Part shown: piece after piece, positions 7,954 to 16,663 of the stretch
How positions within the stretch are numbered: the stretch's first letter is position 1
How the letters are laid out: each line of letters opens with the position of its first letter
Assembly (NCBI GenBank): GCA_946540735.1
Contig: CAMNIN010000003.1
Location: forward strand, 62,001-126,000
DNA from: an uncultured Prevotellaceae bacterium
Lineage (GTDB): Bacteria > Bacteroidota > Bacteroidia > Bacteroidales > Bacteroidaceae
Length of the DNA stretch: 64,000 nt
Direction: 5' to 3'
Translations under genes and position numbers: made by a program
Notes under the pieces: generated by a model
The model's input: only the letters and a program-made list of their open reading frames with translations
What the model was told of the DNA's origin: nothing
Databases searched by the model: none

Positions 7954-9213
7954 ATGAACGTGCTGTTGATTATATGCATCTTGCTCACGATGGTTTTCTC
8001 TGCTTTTTTTTCAGGGATGGAGATCGCTTTCGTGTCAAGCAACAGGATGCTTGCCGAGATGGACAAGGAGAAAAACGGATTGCCGCAGAAATGCTTGTCT
8101 CTCTTCTTCAAGCACCCCAACGATTTCGTCAGCACGATGCTCGTGGGCAATAATATCGCACTGGTCATCTATGGCATTCTGATCGCCCAGTTGTTTGACG
8201 CCACGATATTCAAAGGCTTTTCCGCTGGATTCACTGTTCCCGCCGACACGATCCTCTCCACTGTCATCGTGCTTTTCACGGGTGAATTCCTGCCCAAAAC
8301 GTTCTTCAAGAGCATACCCAACAGGTTGCTGACATTCTTCGCCATACCTGCATTCCTGTGCTATGTCATTCTTTGGCCATTGTCGAAGCTTGCGAGTTTT
8401 CTGGCCAAGATCCTGCTGAGAGTTTTCGGTATCAGGATGAACAAAGAGACCGGCGACGAGGCCTTTTCAAAAGTCGACCTGGATTTCCTGGTTCAGTCGA
8501 GTATTGATAATGCCGCGAACGGGAAGGAAATCAACGAAGAGGTGAGAATCTTTCAGAATGCACTGGATTTCTCTGAGACAAAAGTGCGCGACTGCATGAT
8601 ACCTCGTACTGAGATTGAAGCGGTGTCTGAGCAATGCGGCATCGCTGAACTCAACCAGAAATTCATTGAGAGCGGTCACTCCAAGATCATCGTCTATAAG
8701 GAGGATATCGACCACATCATCGGTTATGTGCATAGCTCAGAGATGTTCCGAAAGCCTGATGACTGGCGGAAAGACCTTCGCACGATGCCCTTTGTGCCTG
8801 AGACCATGTCGGCGCAGAAAATGATGCAGATTTTCTTGCAGCAGAAGAAAAGCCTTGGGGTAGTGGTCGATGAGTTTGGAGGCACGAGCGGCATCGTCTC
8901 TCTCGAGGATATCGTTGAGGAGATTTTCGGGGAAATTGAGGATGAGCATGACAACTCCAATTACATTGCCAAGAATGTCGGTGAGAATGAGTACCTCCTC
9001 TCTGCCAGGTTGGAGATTGACAAGGTCAATGAGATGTTTGGACTGCAATTGCCCGAAAGTGATGATTATATGACTATCGGAGGTTTGATCCTGCACTATT
9101 ACCAGAGTTTCCCTAAACTCAACGAAGTTGTTAAAATCGGATCCTTCGAGTTTAAAATCATCAAGAACACCATGACCAAAATCGAACTGGTGAAGTTATT
9201 TGTCACACAATAA
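7954..9213 (+). CDS. HlyC/CorC family (CNNM) transporter
   Basis: 419 residues. The first ~190 form a CNNM/DUF21 membrane domain with about four helices, including the F-F-S-G-M-E-I-A-F motif. Two CBS domains follow (about 200-330) with the typical M-I-P-R-T-E and V-V-D-E-F-G-G-T-S-G-I-V motifs. The C-terminus is a CorC/HlyC-associated domain (D-D-Y-M-T-I-G-G). Relatives are linked to Mg2+/Co2+ efflux or homeostasis; the hemolysin label is historical. It is the third gene of the envelope operon, 17 bp after lptC. Confidence 0.92.
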   Translation: MNVLLIICILLTMVFSAFFSGMEIAFVSSNRMLAEMDKEKNGLPQKCLSLFFKHPNDFVSTMLVGNNIALVIYGILIAQLFDATIFKGFSAGFTVPADTILSTVIVLFTGEFLPKTFFKSIPNRLLTFFAIPAFLCYVILWPLSKLASFLAKILLRVFGIRMNKETGDEAFSKVDLDFLVQSSIDNAANGKEINEEVRIFQNALDFSETKVRDCMIPRTEIEAVSEQCGIAELNQKFIESGHSKIIVYKEDIDHIIGYVHSSEMFRKPDDWRKDLRTMPFVPETMSAQKMMQIFLQQKKSLGVVVDEFGGTSGIVSLEDIVEEIFGEIEDEHDNSNYIAKNVGENEYLLSARLEIDKVNEMFGLQLPESDDYMTIGGLILHYYQSFPKLNEVVKIGSFEFKIIKNTMTKIELVKLFVTQ

Positions 9214-9255
9214 GTTAATTTTCAGCGTAAAAATTCGGCTGTTTCCTTTTTTCTT

Positions 9256-9263
9256 TGTAATTT
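9256..9263 (+). promoter_or_regulatory. Possible -7 element before the foldase gene
   Basis: TAATTTTG-like sequence about 110 bp before the foldase start, in the 161-bp gap after the CorC gene. No clear -33 TTTG is seen, so the foldase may have its own weak promoter or rely on readthrough. Confidence 0.3.
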
Positions 9264-9374
9264 TGTACGCATTTTGGAGAGGGAGGGCGCTTTTGGCTGT
9301 TTGTAGCTGATTTTCGCTACCTTTCCGGTGGATATTAATAGAGAAATATAATCAAATCATTCATTAAATAAGTA

Positions 9375-11519
9375 ATGGCAGCATTAGGAACAATTAGAAG
9401 CAAAGGCACTTTCCTGATCATCATTATCGGACTGGGCCTTTTTGGATTCATTGCCGGCGACATGTTCCGCTCCTGTGAAAGTACAGGCAGGATGAGGAGC
9501 ACCAGAGTCGGTGAAATCTTGGGAGAGAAAATCGGTATTGAGGATTATCAGAACTACCTCAATGAATTTGTCGAGTGCACGAAGATCACGGCTCCATCGG
9601 CTGACGAGGACCAGATCCGGACAATGGCATGGAATGCTTTCGTGCAGAACAAGGTCATTGAGAATGAGGCTGAGAAACTGGGGCTCACCGTCACCAATGA
9701 TGAGGTGAAGAACGCCATGATGCAGGGCACCAACCAGGTCCTTATGGAGGTGGCTAACGTCACGGGCTTCGTCAACCAGCAGACGGGTAGGTTCGATTTC
9801 AATATGTATAACGAGTTCATCAACAATTATAAGACCAACCGTAATTCAAGTCCGCAGGCTGCTGAGTATTACGACAAAGTCTATAAATTCCTTGCTTTCA
9901 AGGTGAAGCAGATGCGTCAGCAGATGCTCGCTCAGAAATATCAGGCTCTGTTGTCCACAAGTTTGCTCTCTAATCCCATTGAGGCTAAGTTCGCCTTCGA
10001 CGCTGAGAAAAACGAGAGCGACGTTCAGTTGGCTTATATTGACTACAAGACCATCAACGACAAGGATGTACAGGTCTCCGAAAGTGAGCTCAAGGACAAA
10101 TACAACCAGAAGAAAGAGATGTTCAAGATTCCTGAGGAAATCCGTAGCATCAAATATATCCTGGTTAAGAAGCAGGCCTCTGCTGCCGACCGCAGCGCTC
10201 TCACAGCTGCACTGACCAAGTGCGCTGATCAGCTTAAAGCTGGTGAGAGTCCTGAGAAGGTAGTCCGCGAGGGCCGTTCCAATATCTCATATCTTGGCGT
10301 GCCCGTGACTAAGAAGGCTTTCTCTTCTGATATCGCCAACCGTCTCGACTCTATGGCTGTGGGTGCTGTGATTGGCCCGGTGGAGAGTCCCGCGGACAAT
10401 ACGATGAATGTGATCAAGCTCTTGGGAAAGAACACTTTGCCTGACTCGATCCAGTATCGTGCAATCAGCGTCGGTGGTAAGAATGCCAATGAGACTGCTA
10501 CCAGAGCCGATAGCGTTTATAAGGCTATCGTGGGGGGCGGCGATTTCGAGGCTATCGCCAAGAAATACGGACAGACTGGCGAGAAAGCTTGGATGACCAC
10601 CGCTCAGTATGAGAGAGCAAGCAACATGACCAAGGACAATGAAACCATCTTCAATGCGATGAACAACCTTGGCGTGAACGAGGTGAAGAGCATCCCTCTC
10701 ACTCAGGGTACACTCATCCTTCAGGTGGTTGACCGTAAGGCCATGGTGACCAAATACGACGTGGCCGTCGTGAAACGTGACATCACATATTCTGATGAAA
10801 CTTCTCATGCTATCAGTGATAAGTTCAAGCAGTTCGTGGCTGGACATCAGTCTCTCGAACAGATGGAGAAGGATGCAGCAAAGGCTGGTTATCAGGTTTT
10901 GGATGCCAAGAACGTGATGACTTCTCAGGGTGGCATCCCTGGCATTGGAAACTCTCGCGACGCTCTCAAATGGGTATTCGAGGCTGAGAAGAACGATATC
11001 TCCGAGGTGATGACTTGTGGCAACAGCCGTGACGAAATCCTTGTTATGGCTCTGACCGACATCTATCCTAAGGGCTATATGACAATGGAGAATGAGGAAG
11101 TCAAAAATTATGTGCAGCAGGAAGTGCTCCGCGATAAAAAAGCTGAGAAACTCATCGAGAAACTGAAGGGTGTCAAGTCTATCGCTGAGGCTGAGAGTAA
11201 GGGCGCAAAGACCACTGAGGTCAATCAGATTTCTCTCGCTTCTCCTTCTTTCGTCGCTGCTCTCCAATCGCAGGAACCCGCTCTTAGTGGTGCAGTGGCT
11301 GCTACAGCTAAGGGTAAGTTCTCCGCTCACCCCGTGAAGGGCTACGCTGGCGTATACGTCTTCCAAGTGAAAGATAAACGCGTCGTCGAGGGCAAGTTTG
11401 ATGCTAAGGAATATGCCACGAGGGCTGCTCAGAACTATATGTCAAATCTCTCTCGCACAGTGTTCCAGGAGTTGCTCATCAACGCTGACGTGAAAGACAA
11501 CAGATACCTCTTCTTCTAA
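9375..11519 (+). CDS. SurA/PpiD-like periplasmic peptidyl-prolyl isomerase
   Basis: 714 residues with PpiD-like architecture: one N-terminal membrane anchor (about 12-31), a SurA_N-like helical chaperone part (about 45-200), parvulin-type segments in the middle (around 260-360 and 370-470) and a helical C-terminal part. It should be an inner-membrane-anchored foldase facing the periplasm that helps outer-membrane proteins fold. Codons are strongly biased (Glu GAG, Lys AAG), suggesting high expression. It closes the OMP-lptC-corC group and is followed by a strong terminator. Confidence 0.88.
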   Translation: MAALGTIRSKGTFLIIIIGLGLFGFIAGDMFRSCESTGRMRSTRVGEILGEKIGIEDYQNYLNEFVECTKITAPSADEDQIRTMAWNAFVQNKVIENEAEKLGLTVTNDEVKNAMMQGTNQVLMEVANVTGFVNQQTGRFDFNMYNEFINNYKTNRNSSPQAAEYYDKVYKFLAFKVKQMRQQMLAQKYQALLSTSLLSNPIEAKFAFDAEKNESDVQLAYIDYKTINDKDVQVSESELKDKYNQKKEMFKIPEEIRSIKYILVKKQASAADRSALTAALTKCADQLKAGESPEKVVREGRSNISYLGVPVTKKAFSSDIANRLDSMAVGAVIGPVESPADNTMNVIKLLGKNTLPDSIQYRAISVGGKNANETATRADSVYKAIVGGGDFEAIAKKYGQTGEKAWMTTAQYERASNMTKDNETIFNAMNNLGVNEVKSIPLTQGTLILQVVDRKAMVTKYDVAVVKRDITYSDETSHAISDKFKQFVAGHQSLEQMEKDAAKAGYQVLDAKNVMTSQGGIPGIGNSRDALKWVFEAEKNDISEVMTCGNSRDEILVMALTDIYPKGYMTMENEEVKNYVQQEVLRDKKAEKLIEKLKGVKSIAEAESKGAKTTEVNQISLASPSFVAALQSQEPALSGAVAATAKGKFSAHPVKGYAGVYVFQVKDKRVVEGKFDAKEYATRAAQNYMSNLSRTVFQELLINADVKDNRYLFF

Positions 11520-11539
11520 AGGAGACCAGGTCGTGAATA

Positions 11540-11572
11540 TTGGAGGGTTTCCTGAAAAAGGGAACCCTCCAA
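11540..11572 (+). terminator. Terminator after the foldase gene
   Basis: A 13-bp stem (11540-11552 with 11560-11572) containing one G-T wobble and a loop of seven, 20 bp after the stop codon; the run after it is T-rich rather than pure T. Confidence 0.75.
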
Positions 11573-11613
11573 TTTGTTAGATTTTCAGTTTAATTGATAA
11601 AGATGGGAATGTT

Positions 11614-13149
11614 ATGATAGTTAACCGATGTGTTTTTTCTCGATTCGCTCTGTTTGTAATGCTGGCCGTGGGATTGTGGTCTTGCAACAGCACTGAGACT
11701 ATTCAGTCTACGTCCTCTCCTTCCAAAAGAGAATTCAGAGGTGCTTGGATACAGGCTGTCAACGGACAGTTTATCGGCATGTCTACCCAGCAGATGCAGA
11801 AGACGCTGTCCTACCAGTTGGATGAATTGTGGAAAGATGGTGTCAATGCCATCATTTTTCAGGTCAGACCTGAGTGCGACGCACTCTATATAAGCAAGAT
11901 CGAACCTTGGAGCCGTTTCCTCACTGGGAGGCAAGGGGTTGCGCCAAATCCCTATTGGGATCCTCTTCAGTGGATGATTGACGAATGCCACAAACGGGGG
12001 ATGGAACTTCATGCATGGATTAATCCTTACAGAGCTAAGACAAAGACTACTAATGAATTGGCTCCAAATCATATAGCCAAGGTGAGGCCTGACCTGTGTT
12101 TTGAATATGACGGGCTCTACTTGCTCAATCCGGGCATTCCCGAGAACAAAGACTATATTTGTAGGGTAGTCGACGACATTGTTTCTCGCTATGACATCGA
12201 CGGATTGCATATTGACGATTATTTTTATCCTTACCCCGTGGCCGGTGTGTCCATAGATGATGACAAGGAATTTCAGCGTCGTCGGCATGGCTTCTCCAAC
12301 AAGGCTGACTGGAGACGTGATAATGTCAACGTCTTCATCAAGGAATTGGCCAAGACCATCCATGACCGCAAACCATGGGTGAAATTCGGTGTTTCACCTT
12401 TCGGTATCTACCGCAACAAGAAAAGCGATGCTGTCGTGGGTAGTGCCACCAACGGAACGCAGAATTATGATGACCTCTATGCTGACGTGCTGTTGTGGGT
12501 CAATAATGGTTGGGTGGATTATTGTGTGCCACAGCTTTATTGGGAAATAGGCCATAAGGCGGCGGATTATCATACACTGATCAACTGGTGGAACAATCAT
12601 GCTTCCAATCGTCCTTTGTATATTGGTGAGGATGTGGAGCGTACAGTGAAGAATGCCGATCTGCAGAATCCCAATGTTCATCAGATGGCAGCCAAATTCA
12701 AATTGCATCGGCAGTTGCCTAATGTGAAGGGCACTGTGCTCTGGTATGCCAAGGCTGCTGTCGACAATGTGGGCAATTATGGCTCCTTACTTCGGAGTAA
12801 CTATTGGAGATACAGGGCTTTGCAACCCACCATGTCGTTTATCGACGACAAGGCTCCAAAGAAAATCCGAAAAATGAAAACCGTCAAGACGGATGATGGT
12901 TATATGCTTTTCTGGACGGCTCCCAAGGGTAGCGGATGGAAAGACAAGGCCGTGAAATATGTTGTCTATCGTTTTGCCGATAGCGACAAAGTGGATTTGT
13001 CTGATCCCTCACGGATCGTTGCCGTGACTTCAAAGACATATTATAAACTACCTTATCAGGCTGGCACGGTGAAATACACTTATGTCGTGACAGCTCTCGA
13101 CAGGATGAGCAACGAGAGTGAAGGTGTCGTCAAAAGAGTGAAATTGTGA
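11614..13149 (+). CDS. Family 10-like glycosyl hydrolase (GHL10) lipoprotein
   Basis: 511 residues. The signal ends at L-W-S-C, so it should be a lipoprotein. The GHL10/DUF187 domain spans about residues 35-380: E-F-R-G-A-W-I-Q at the start, then F-Q-V-R-P-E-C-D-A, E-C-H-K-R-G-M-E-L-H-A-W and Y-D-I-D-G-L-H-I-D-D-Y. The last ~100 residues look like a fibronectin III fold (V-V-Y-R-F, Y-V-V-T-A-L-D). Some relatives cleave cell-wall or polysaccharide glycosidic bonds, but specificity cannot be inferred. A second, more distant member lies at 16664-18307. Confidence 0.9.
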   Translation: MIVNRCVFSRFALFVMLAVGLWSCNSTETIQSTSSPSKREFRGAWIQAVNGQFIGMSTQQMQKTLSYQLDELWKDGVNAIIFQVRPECDALYISKIEPWSRFLTGRQGVAPNPYWDPLQWMIDECHKRGMELHAWINPYRAKTKTTNELAPNHIAKVRPDLCFEYDGLYLLNPGIPENKDYICRVVDDIVSRYDIDGLHIDDYFYPYPVAGVSIDDDKEFQRRRHGFSNKADWRRDNVNVFIKELAKTIHDRKPWVKFGVSPFGIYRNKKSDAVVGSATNGTQNYDDLYADVLLWVNNGWVDYCVPQLYWEIGHKAADYHTLINWWNNHASNRPLYIGEDVERTVKNADLQNPNVHQMAAKFKLHRQLPNVKGTVLWYAKAAVDNVGNYGSLLRSNYWRYRALQPTMSFIDDKAPKKIRKMKTVKTDDGYMLFWTAPKGSGWKDKAVKYVVYRFADSDKVDLSDPSRIVAVTSKTYYKLPYQAGTVKYTYVVTALDRMSNESEGVVKRVKL

Positions 13150-13164
13150 CCCCAAATTCCATTG

Positions 13165-13200
13165 TGCACAAAGCCCCATTTCTCAGTGGGGCTTTGTGCA
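13165..13200. terminator. Bidirectional terminator
   Basis: A perfect 14-bp stem (13165-13178 with 13187-13200) with an 8-nt loop lies between the convergent GHL10 gene and the acidic hypothetical gene at 13224. It can serve both strands. Confidence 0.85.
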
Positions 13201-13223
13201 TAATAGGGGACTTGTTTCTCTTT

Positions 13224-13664
13224 TCACTCTTCCATCAATTTCTCAAAGAAGTTGTCCAATTCCTGATCCAGGCCTTCCATGAGTTCTCCGCTGATGATGA
13301 TGGTGTCTCCGTCGGAAATGTAAAGTTCGGCCACACTTTCTTTCTCATCATCTTCCAGCACAAAACTAAATGGCCTCAGCAAACTATATTTATCGATGAC
13401 AGCACTGTTGCGCTTGAGCACCTGACGGAATATGGTCGTCACGTGCTCGTAGAACTCATCGTCCTTGCTTTCTATCCATTCCTCAATCACACAACGTGTG
13501 ATCTCATTGTCATCATCGTCATACACAAGAAGTTCGCCACTGTCTTGAAACACTCTGAAATGAATGTCTGTCAGTATCGTCGGCTCTTCTGCCTCCGGAA
13601 ATTTCTGACCGATTTTCCGGATCGTACGCTCAATCTGCTGAATGGTCTGGTCTGATGCTTTCAT
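13224..13664 (-). CDS. Acidic hypothetical protein in the dnaN operon
   Basis: 146 residues, not recognised by name. It is strongly acidic, with an Asp run (V-Y-D-D-D-D-N-E-I) and an Asp/Glu-rich C-terminus, no signal peptide and no membrane segment. The pattern is alternating helix and strand, consistent with a small cytosolic protein. It is 47 bp downstream of the exonuclease gene in the same direction as dnaN, so it may share that transcript. Function unknown. Confidence 0.75.
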   Translation of the reverse strand: MKASDQTIQQIERTIRKIGQKFPEAEEPTILTDIHFRVFQDSGELLVYDDDDNEITRCVIEEWIESKDDEFYEHVTTIFRQVLKRNSAVIDKYSLLRPFSFVLEDDEKESVAELYISDGDTIIISGELMEGLDQELDNFFEKLMEE

Positions 13665-13711
13665 CTTTATGGATTAGAGAAACGTATTTGTTATAAGTTC
13701 GGTTTCTTGAT

Positions 13712-14566
13712 TTAATGGAGGTTGAACTCTTTCAGGCGGATGCGGGTCAGCACTTGTTTCGTGTTGTAGGTGAAATCACCATTCAGCATCCAACTGTAAT
13801 AACCTGGGTCGCGGTGCAATACCTCAGCTACGGGTCGCCCTTTGTATTTCCCGAAATTGAAAACCTCTTGTTTCATCACATTGCCGTCCTTGTCAGTTGT
13901 GGGTTGTCCCTTGGCATCCAGGATGGGCTTCCAGATGATCCGTCCTGCGAAATCCACGTTGTCGTTAGTGCGTGACAACTTGGCCAAGACATCCATGTCA
14001 TTCTCCAGTTGACGGTCCTCCTCTTCCTGGTTGGCTTTGCTGTACATGTCGAGCTGCCCTTGAAGCACGCGGTAAGTGGCTTCTGTGTCATTATCGGCCA
14101 GATGGGGCTTGAAATCGTCTGTCATCTTGCGCCCACAATAAAACTTGTATGCGGCAGAAAGGTTTCGGGGCTCCATCTTGTGGAAAATGGTCTGTGCGTC
14201 AATAAGACGGCTTCGGCTGAACTCAAAATCTATTCCTGCACGTAGGAATTCCTCGGCAAGCATGGGGATATCGAAGTGATTGGAGTTGAAACCGGCGAAG
14301 TCACAACCGATAAATGTGTCACATAGCTTCTTCGACAAATCCTTGAATGAGGGCTGGTCCTTCAAGTCCTCGTTGGTGATGGAAGTGATGGCTGTGATCT
14401 CTGGAGAAATCTCAAAACCGGGATTCACCAGATAATTGTTGCGCTCCTCATGCCCATCTGGGTAAACCTTGATGTAGGCAATCTGGATGATACGGTCGTT
14501 GACAAGGTCAAGCCCCGTTGTCTCTAAGTCAAAGATAACAAGAGGCTTAGTAAGATTCAGCTTCAT
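13712..14566 (-). CDS. DnaQ-like 3'-5' exonuclease with ExoX-type C-terminus
   Basis: About 284 residues from the ATG at 14566; an in-frame ATG at 14587 would add seven residues and overlap dnaN by eight bases. The DEDDh active site is complete: F-D-L-E-T-T-G near the start, F-N-S-N-H-F-D-I-P in the middle, and H-L-A-D-N-D-T-E-A. The end has the F-N-F-G-K-Y-K-G-R-P-V-A-E-V segment seen in ExoX-like C-terminal domains. It probably degrades DNA 3'-5' in repair or proofreading. It is immediately downstream of dnaN, the usual order in Bacteroidetes. Confidence 0.9.
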   Translation of the reverse strand: MKLNLTKPLVIFDLETTGLDLVNDRIIQIAYIKVYPDGHEERNNYLVNPGFEISPEITAITSITNEDLKDQPSFKDLSKKLCDTFIGCDFAGFNSNHFDIPMLAEEFLRAGIDFEFSRSRLIDAQTIFHKMEPRNLSAAYKFYCGRKMTDDFKPHLADNDTEATYRVLQGQLDMYSKANQEEEDRQLENDMDVLAKLSRTNDNVDFAGRIIWKPILDAKGQPTTDKDGNVMKQEVFNFGKYKGRPVAEVLHRDPGYYSWMLNGDFTYNTKQVLTRIRLKEFNLH

Positions 14567-14579
14567 ATATCGATGATCA

Positions 14580-15704
14580 TTAGTCATTCAACAACATGGG
14601 CATGATCAGCATCAGCACTTCCTCCTGTTCTGGTTGCTCACCAGGGAGTACGACACCAGCTCTGCTGGGGTCTGCCAGTTCGATGATGATATCATCACTC
14701 TCGATATTGTTGAGGATCTCTGTGAGAGCAGGTCCTTTGAAGCCGATTGACATCGGCATGCCGTCATAGTCGCAGACCAGGCTTTCCTTGGCGCTGGTGG
14801 CGAAGTCGATATCTTCTGAGGAGAGTACCAACTGACCAAGATCGACTTTGAATTTCACCAACTCACTGCTCTCGCTGGCGAAAGGCATTACGCGGCGTAA
14901 TGCGCTGATCAGGGTCTTGCGGTCGATGCGGAGGTGGTTGGGATTATCCTTGGGAATCACAGAGTTATAGTTAGGATAACGACCTTCGATCAGGCGGCAG
15001 ATCAGCACTCCGTCGGAGAAACTGATGACAGCATTGCGGTCGTTGAATTTGATCACGACGTCACCGCCGTCTTTGGTCAGTACATTCTTGAGTAGGGTGG
15101 CTGGCTTCTTGGGAAGAATGAAAGCCGAGGAGAACTCATTGCGTACGCCGAAACAGCGGTTGCGAACCAGCTTGCTGCCGTCACTGGCTACAATTGCCGT
15201 GTATTCTGGAGTGATGTCGAAGTAGATGCCGTTCATCACAGGACGGAGCTGCTCTTGGGCTGTGGCGAAAAGTGTGCGGCTGATGTTCGATAGCAGCACG
15301 CTGGCATCAAACGTGATGGTCGTCACGTCGGTGGGCATCGGCTGGGTCTGGGGATATTCTTCAGCATTCTGGGCCGTGAAATTATAGTTACCGTTCTGGT
15401 AATACACCTTCACGGTATATTCGATTGTGTCAACATCGAATGTCAATGGCTGCTCCGGCAGTTCCTTGACAGCATCGAGAATCGTTTGGCTGTTAACCAC
15501 GAAACGACCATTGCCGTCGCTCTCGCTTAATGGGCAAGTGGCTTTCATCACATTCTCACTGTCGGAAGCTGTGATCACCAATTGGCCGTCACCTACCTCA
15601 AAAAGGAATCCTTCAAGAATGGGCATTGCATTCTTGTTCATGATAACCTTGGAGAGGACGGACAATTTACTGCTTAAGGTGCCACTGGATAAGGTAAACT
15701 TCAT
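14580..15704 (-). CDS. dnaN: DNA polymerase III beta sliding clamp
   Basis: 374 residues, the usual length, with the three-fold repeated clamp fold. The N-terminus (M-K-F-T-L-S-S-G-T-L) and the C-terminal P-M-L-L-N-D resemble DnaN ends. The dimeric ring tethers DNA polymerases and other factors to DNA. It starts a minus-strand group with a DnaQ-like exonuclease and an acidic hypothetical gene. A perfect Bacteroidetes promoter lies at 15801-15831, giving a leader of about 90 nt. dnaA is not in the window, so this is not evidence for the replication origin. Confidence 0.97.
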   Translation of the reverse strand: MKFTLSSGTLSSKLSVLSKVIMNKNAMPILEGFLFEVGDGQLVITASDSENVMKATCPLSESDGNGRFVVNSQTILDAVKELPEQPLTFDVDTIEYTVKVYYQNGNYNFTAQNAEEYPQTQPMPTDVTTITFDASVLLSNISRTLFATAQEQLRPVMNGIYFDITPEYTAIVASDGSKLVRNRCFGVRNEFSSAFILPKKPATLLKNVLTKDGGDVVIKFNDRNAVISFSDGVLICRLIEGRYPNYNSVIPKDNPNHLRIDRKTLISALRRVMPFASESSELVKFKVDLGQLVLSSEDIDFATSAKESLVCDYDGMPMSIGFKGPALTEILNNIESDDIIIELADPSRAGVVLPGEQPEQEEVLMLIMPMLLND

Positions 15705-15800
15705 TAGTATCTGATTTTAATTGTTAATAATTATCATGATGCGGATGGATCTGTTCTCCAAGCAGTGAAACTCTTCTGGGCAGATAATCCTTATTGACTA

Positions 15801-15831
15801 CAAAATTACGAAAATCCCACTACAAAACAAA
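15801..15831 (-). promoter_or_regulatory. dnaN promoter
   Basis: On the minus strand TTTG (15831-15828), 19 bases, TAATTTTG (15808-15801): an exact match to the Bacteroidetes consensus. Confidence 0.8.
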
Positions 15832-15846
15832 AAAATAGGGAAAAAG

Positions 15847-15878
15847 TTTCTTGATGTTCGGCAAATTTTGTAATTTCG
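15847..15878 (+). promoter_or_regulatory. Promoter of the DUF3127 gene
   Basis: TTTC (15847-15850), 20 bases, TAATTTCG (15871-15878); both boxes are one base off consensus. It is divergent from the dnaN promoter. Confidence 0.5.
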
Positions 15879-15938
15879 CATTCGATTTATTTACGGAAAC
15901 ACATCATATACACATCAATAATTTAACAACATCAAACT

Positions 15939-16343
15939 ATGGAATTACAAGGCAAAATCATTGCTGCTTTGGATGTCAAGACAGGACAGTCTGCAAGAGG
16001 TGAATGGCAAGTTCAGGAGTTCGTGCTCGAGACTCTCGACGGGCAGTTCTCTCGTAAGATGGTTTTCTCTGTCTTCGGAGCCGATCGCTTGCAGCGTTTC
16101 AATATCCAGGTGGGGCAGGATGTCAATGTGGCTTTCGACATCGATGCTCGTGAGTATAACGGAAGGTGGTATAACAGTATCAGAGCTTACGATGTGAGGC
16201 AAATCGTGCCCAATCAGCCACAGAACCAGCCTACAGCCGGGCCGATTCCGCCCATAGCTCCTTCTCCGATTCCTCCCGCATCTCCACAGCCTCCCTTCGG
16301 TGGTGATGTCAGCAATGACACTACCGATGATCTGCCATTCTGA
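15939..16343 (+). CDS. DUF3127 protein (predicted OB-fold)
   Basis: 134 residues. The first ~95 match the DUF3127 pattern (M-E-L-Q-G-K-I-I...G-E-W-Q-V-Q-E-F-V-L-E, ending in an aromatic strand with R-W-Y-N-S-I-R-A-Y). The rest is a Pro-rich tail ending in an acidic D-D-L-P-F. A strand-rich core with a flexible tail ending in D-D-L-P-F resembles single-stranded-DNA-binding proteins, whose acidic tips recruit partners. DNA binding is therefore an attractive guess, not shown. A strong terminator follows. Confidence 0.85.
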   Translation: MELQGKIIAALDVKTGQSARGEWQVQEFVLETLDGQFSRKMVFSVFGADRLQRFNIQVGQDVNVAFDIDAREYNGRWYNSIRAYDVRQIVPNQPQNQPTAGPIPPIAPSPIPPASPQPPFGGDVSNDTTDDLPF

Positions 16344-16362
16344 TCATTGATTCGAAAGAAAC

Positions 16363-16405
16363 AGACAAAGGCCTGAAAAGCTCATAGCTCTTCAGGCCTT
16401 TGTCT
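16363..16405 (+). terminator. Terminator after the DUF3127 gene
   Basis: A perfect 15-bp stem (16363-16377 with 16391-16405) containing AAGGCCTGAA, with a small inner dyad in the loop. Its symmetry means it could also stop minus-strand transcripts. Confidence 0.8.
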
Positions 16406-16663
16406 TGTAACATGTAAATTATATAACTCAACTTGTGCTGGTATGCGAAATCCTTGATATTTAATTGCCTACGGTGAGAACCAACGGTTGAAGTGCGTGG
16501 CGGAAGTCAAATCCTCCAAATATGTACAAATCAGCCAAATCTATTTTGAAAAATTGGAAAAGATTTGCGTGATTTACATACCCTTGCTCCGCGAACAGTA
16601 TGCATTGGTCCTGTCACGACGTGACACTGTTACTACATACTAAACTTGAAATTGTATAAAAGT
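16406..16663. other. Unassigned 258-bp intergenic segment with an isolated palindrome
   Basis: Between the terminator and the stop of the convergent GHL10 gene I see no gene. The only feature is the perfect dyad TGTCACG-A-CGTGACA at 16612-16626. It has no T-run on either side, so it is not a classical terminator. Its role is unknown. Confidence 0.4.

Noticed and set aside
10287..11366. 359-codon minus-strand frame within the periplasmic foldase gene
   Set aside because: The plus frame has clear foldase features and biased codons; long antisense frames arise from that codon bias.
14580..15704. Replication origin near dnaN
   Set aside because: No dnaA gene and no cluster of DnaA-box-like sequences was seen; dnaN is unlinked from oriC in many Bacteroidetes.
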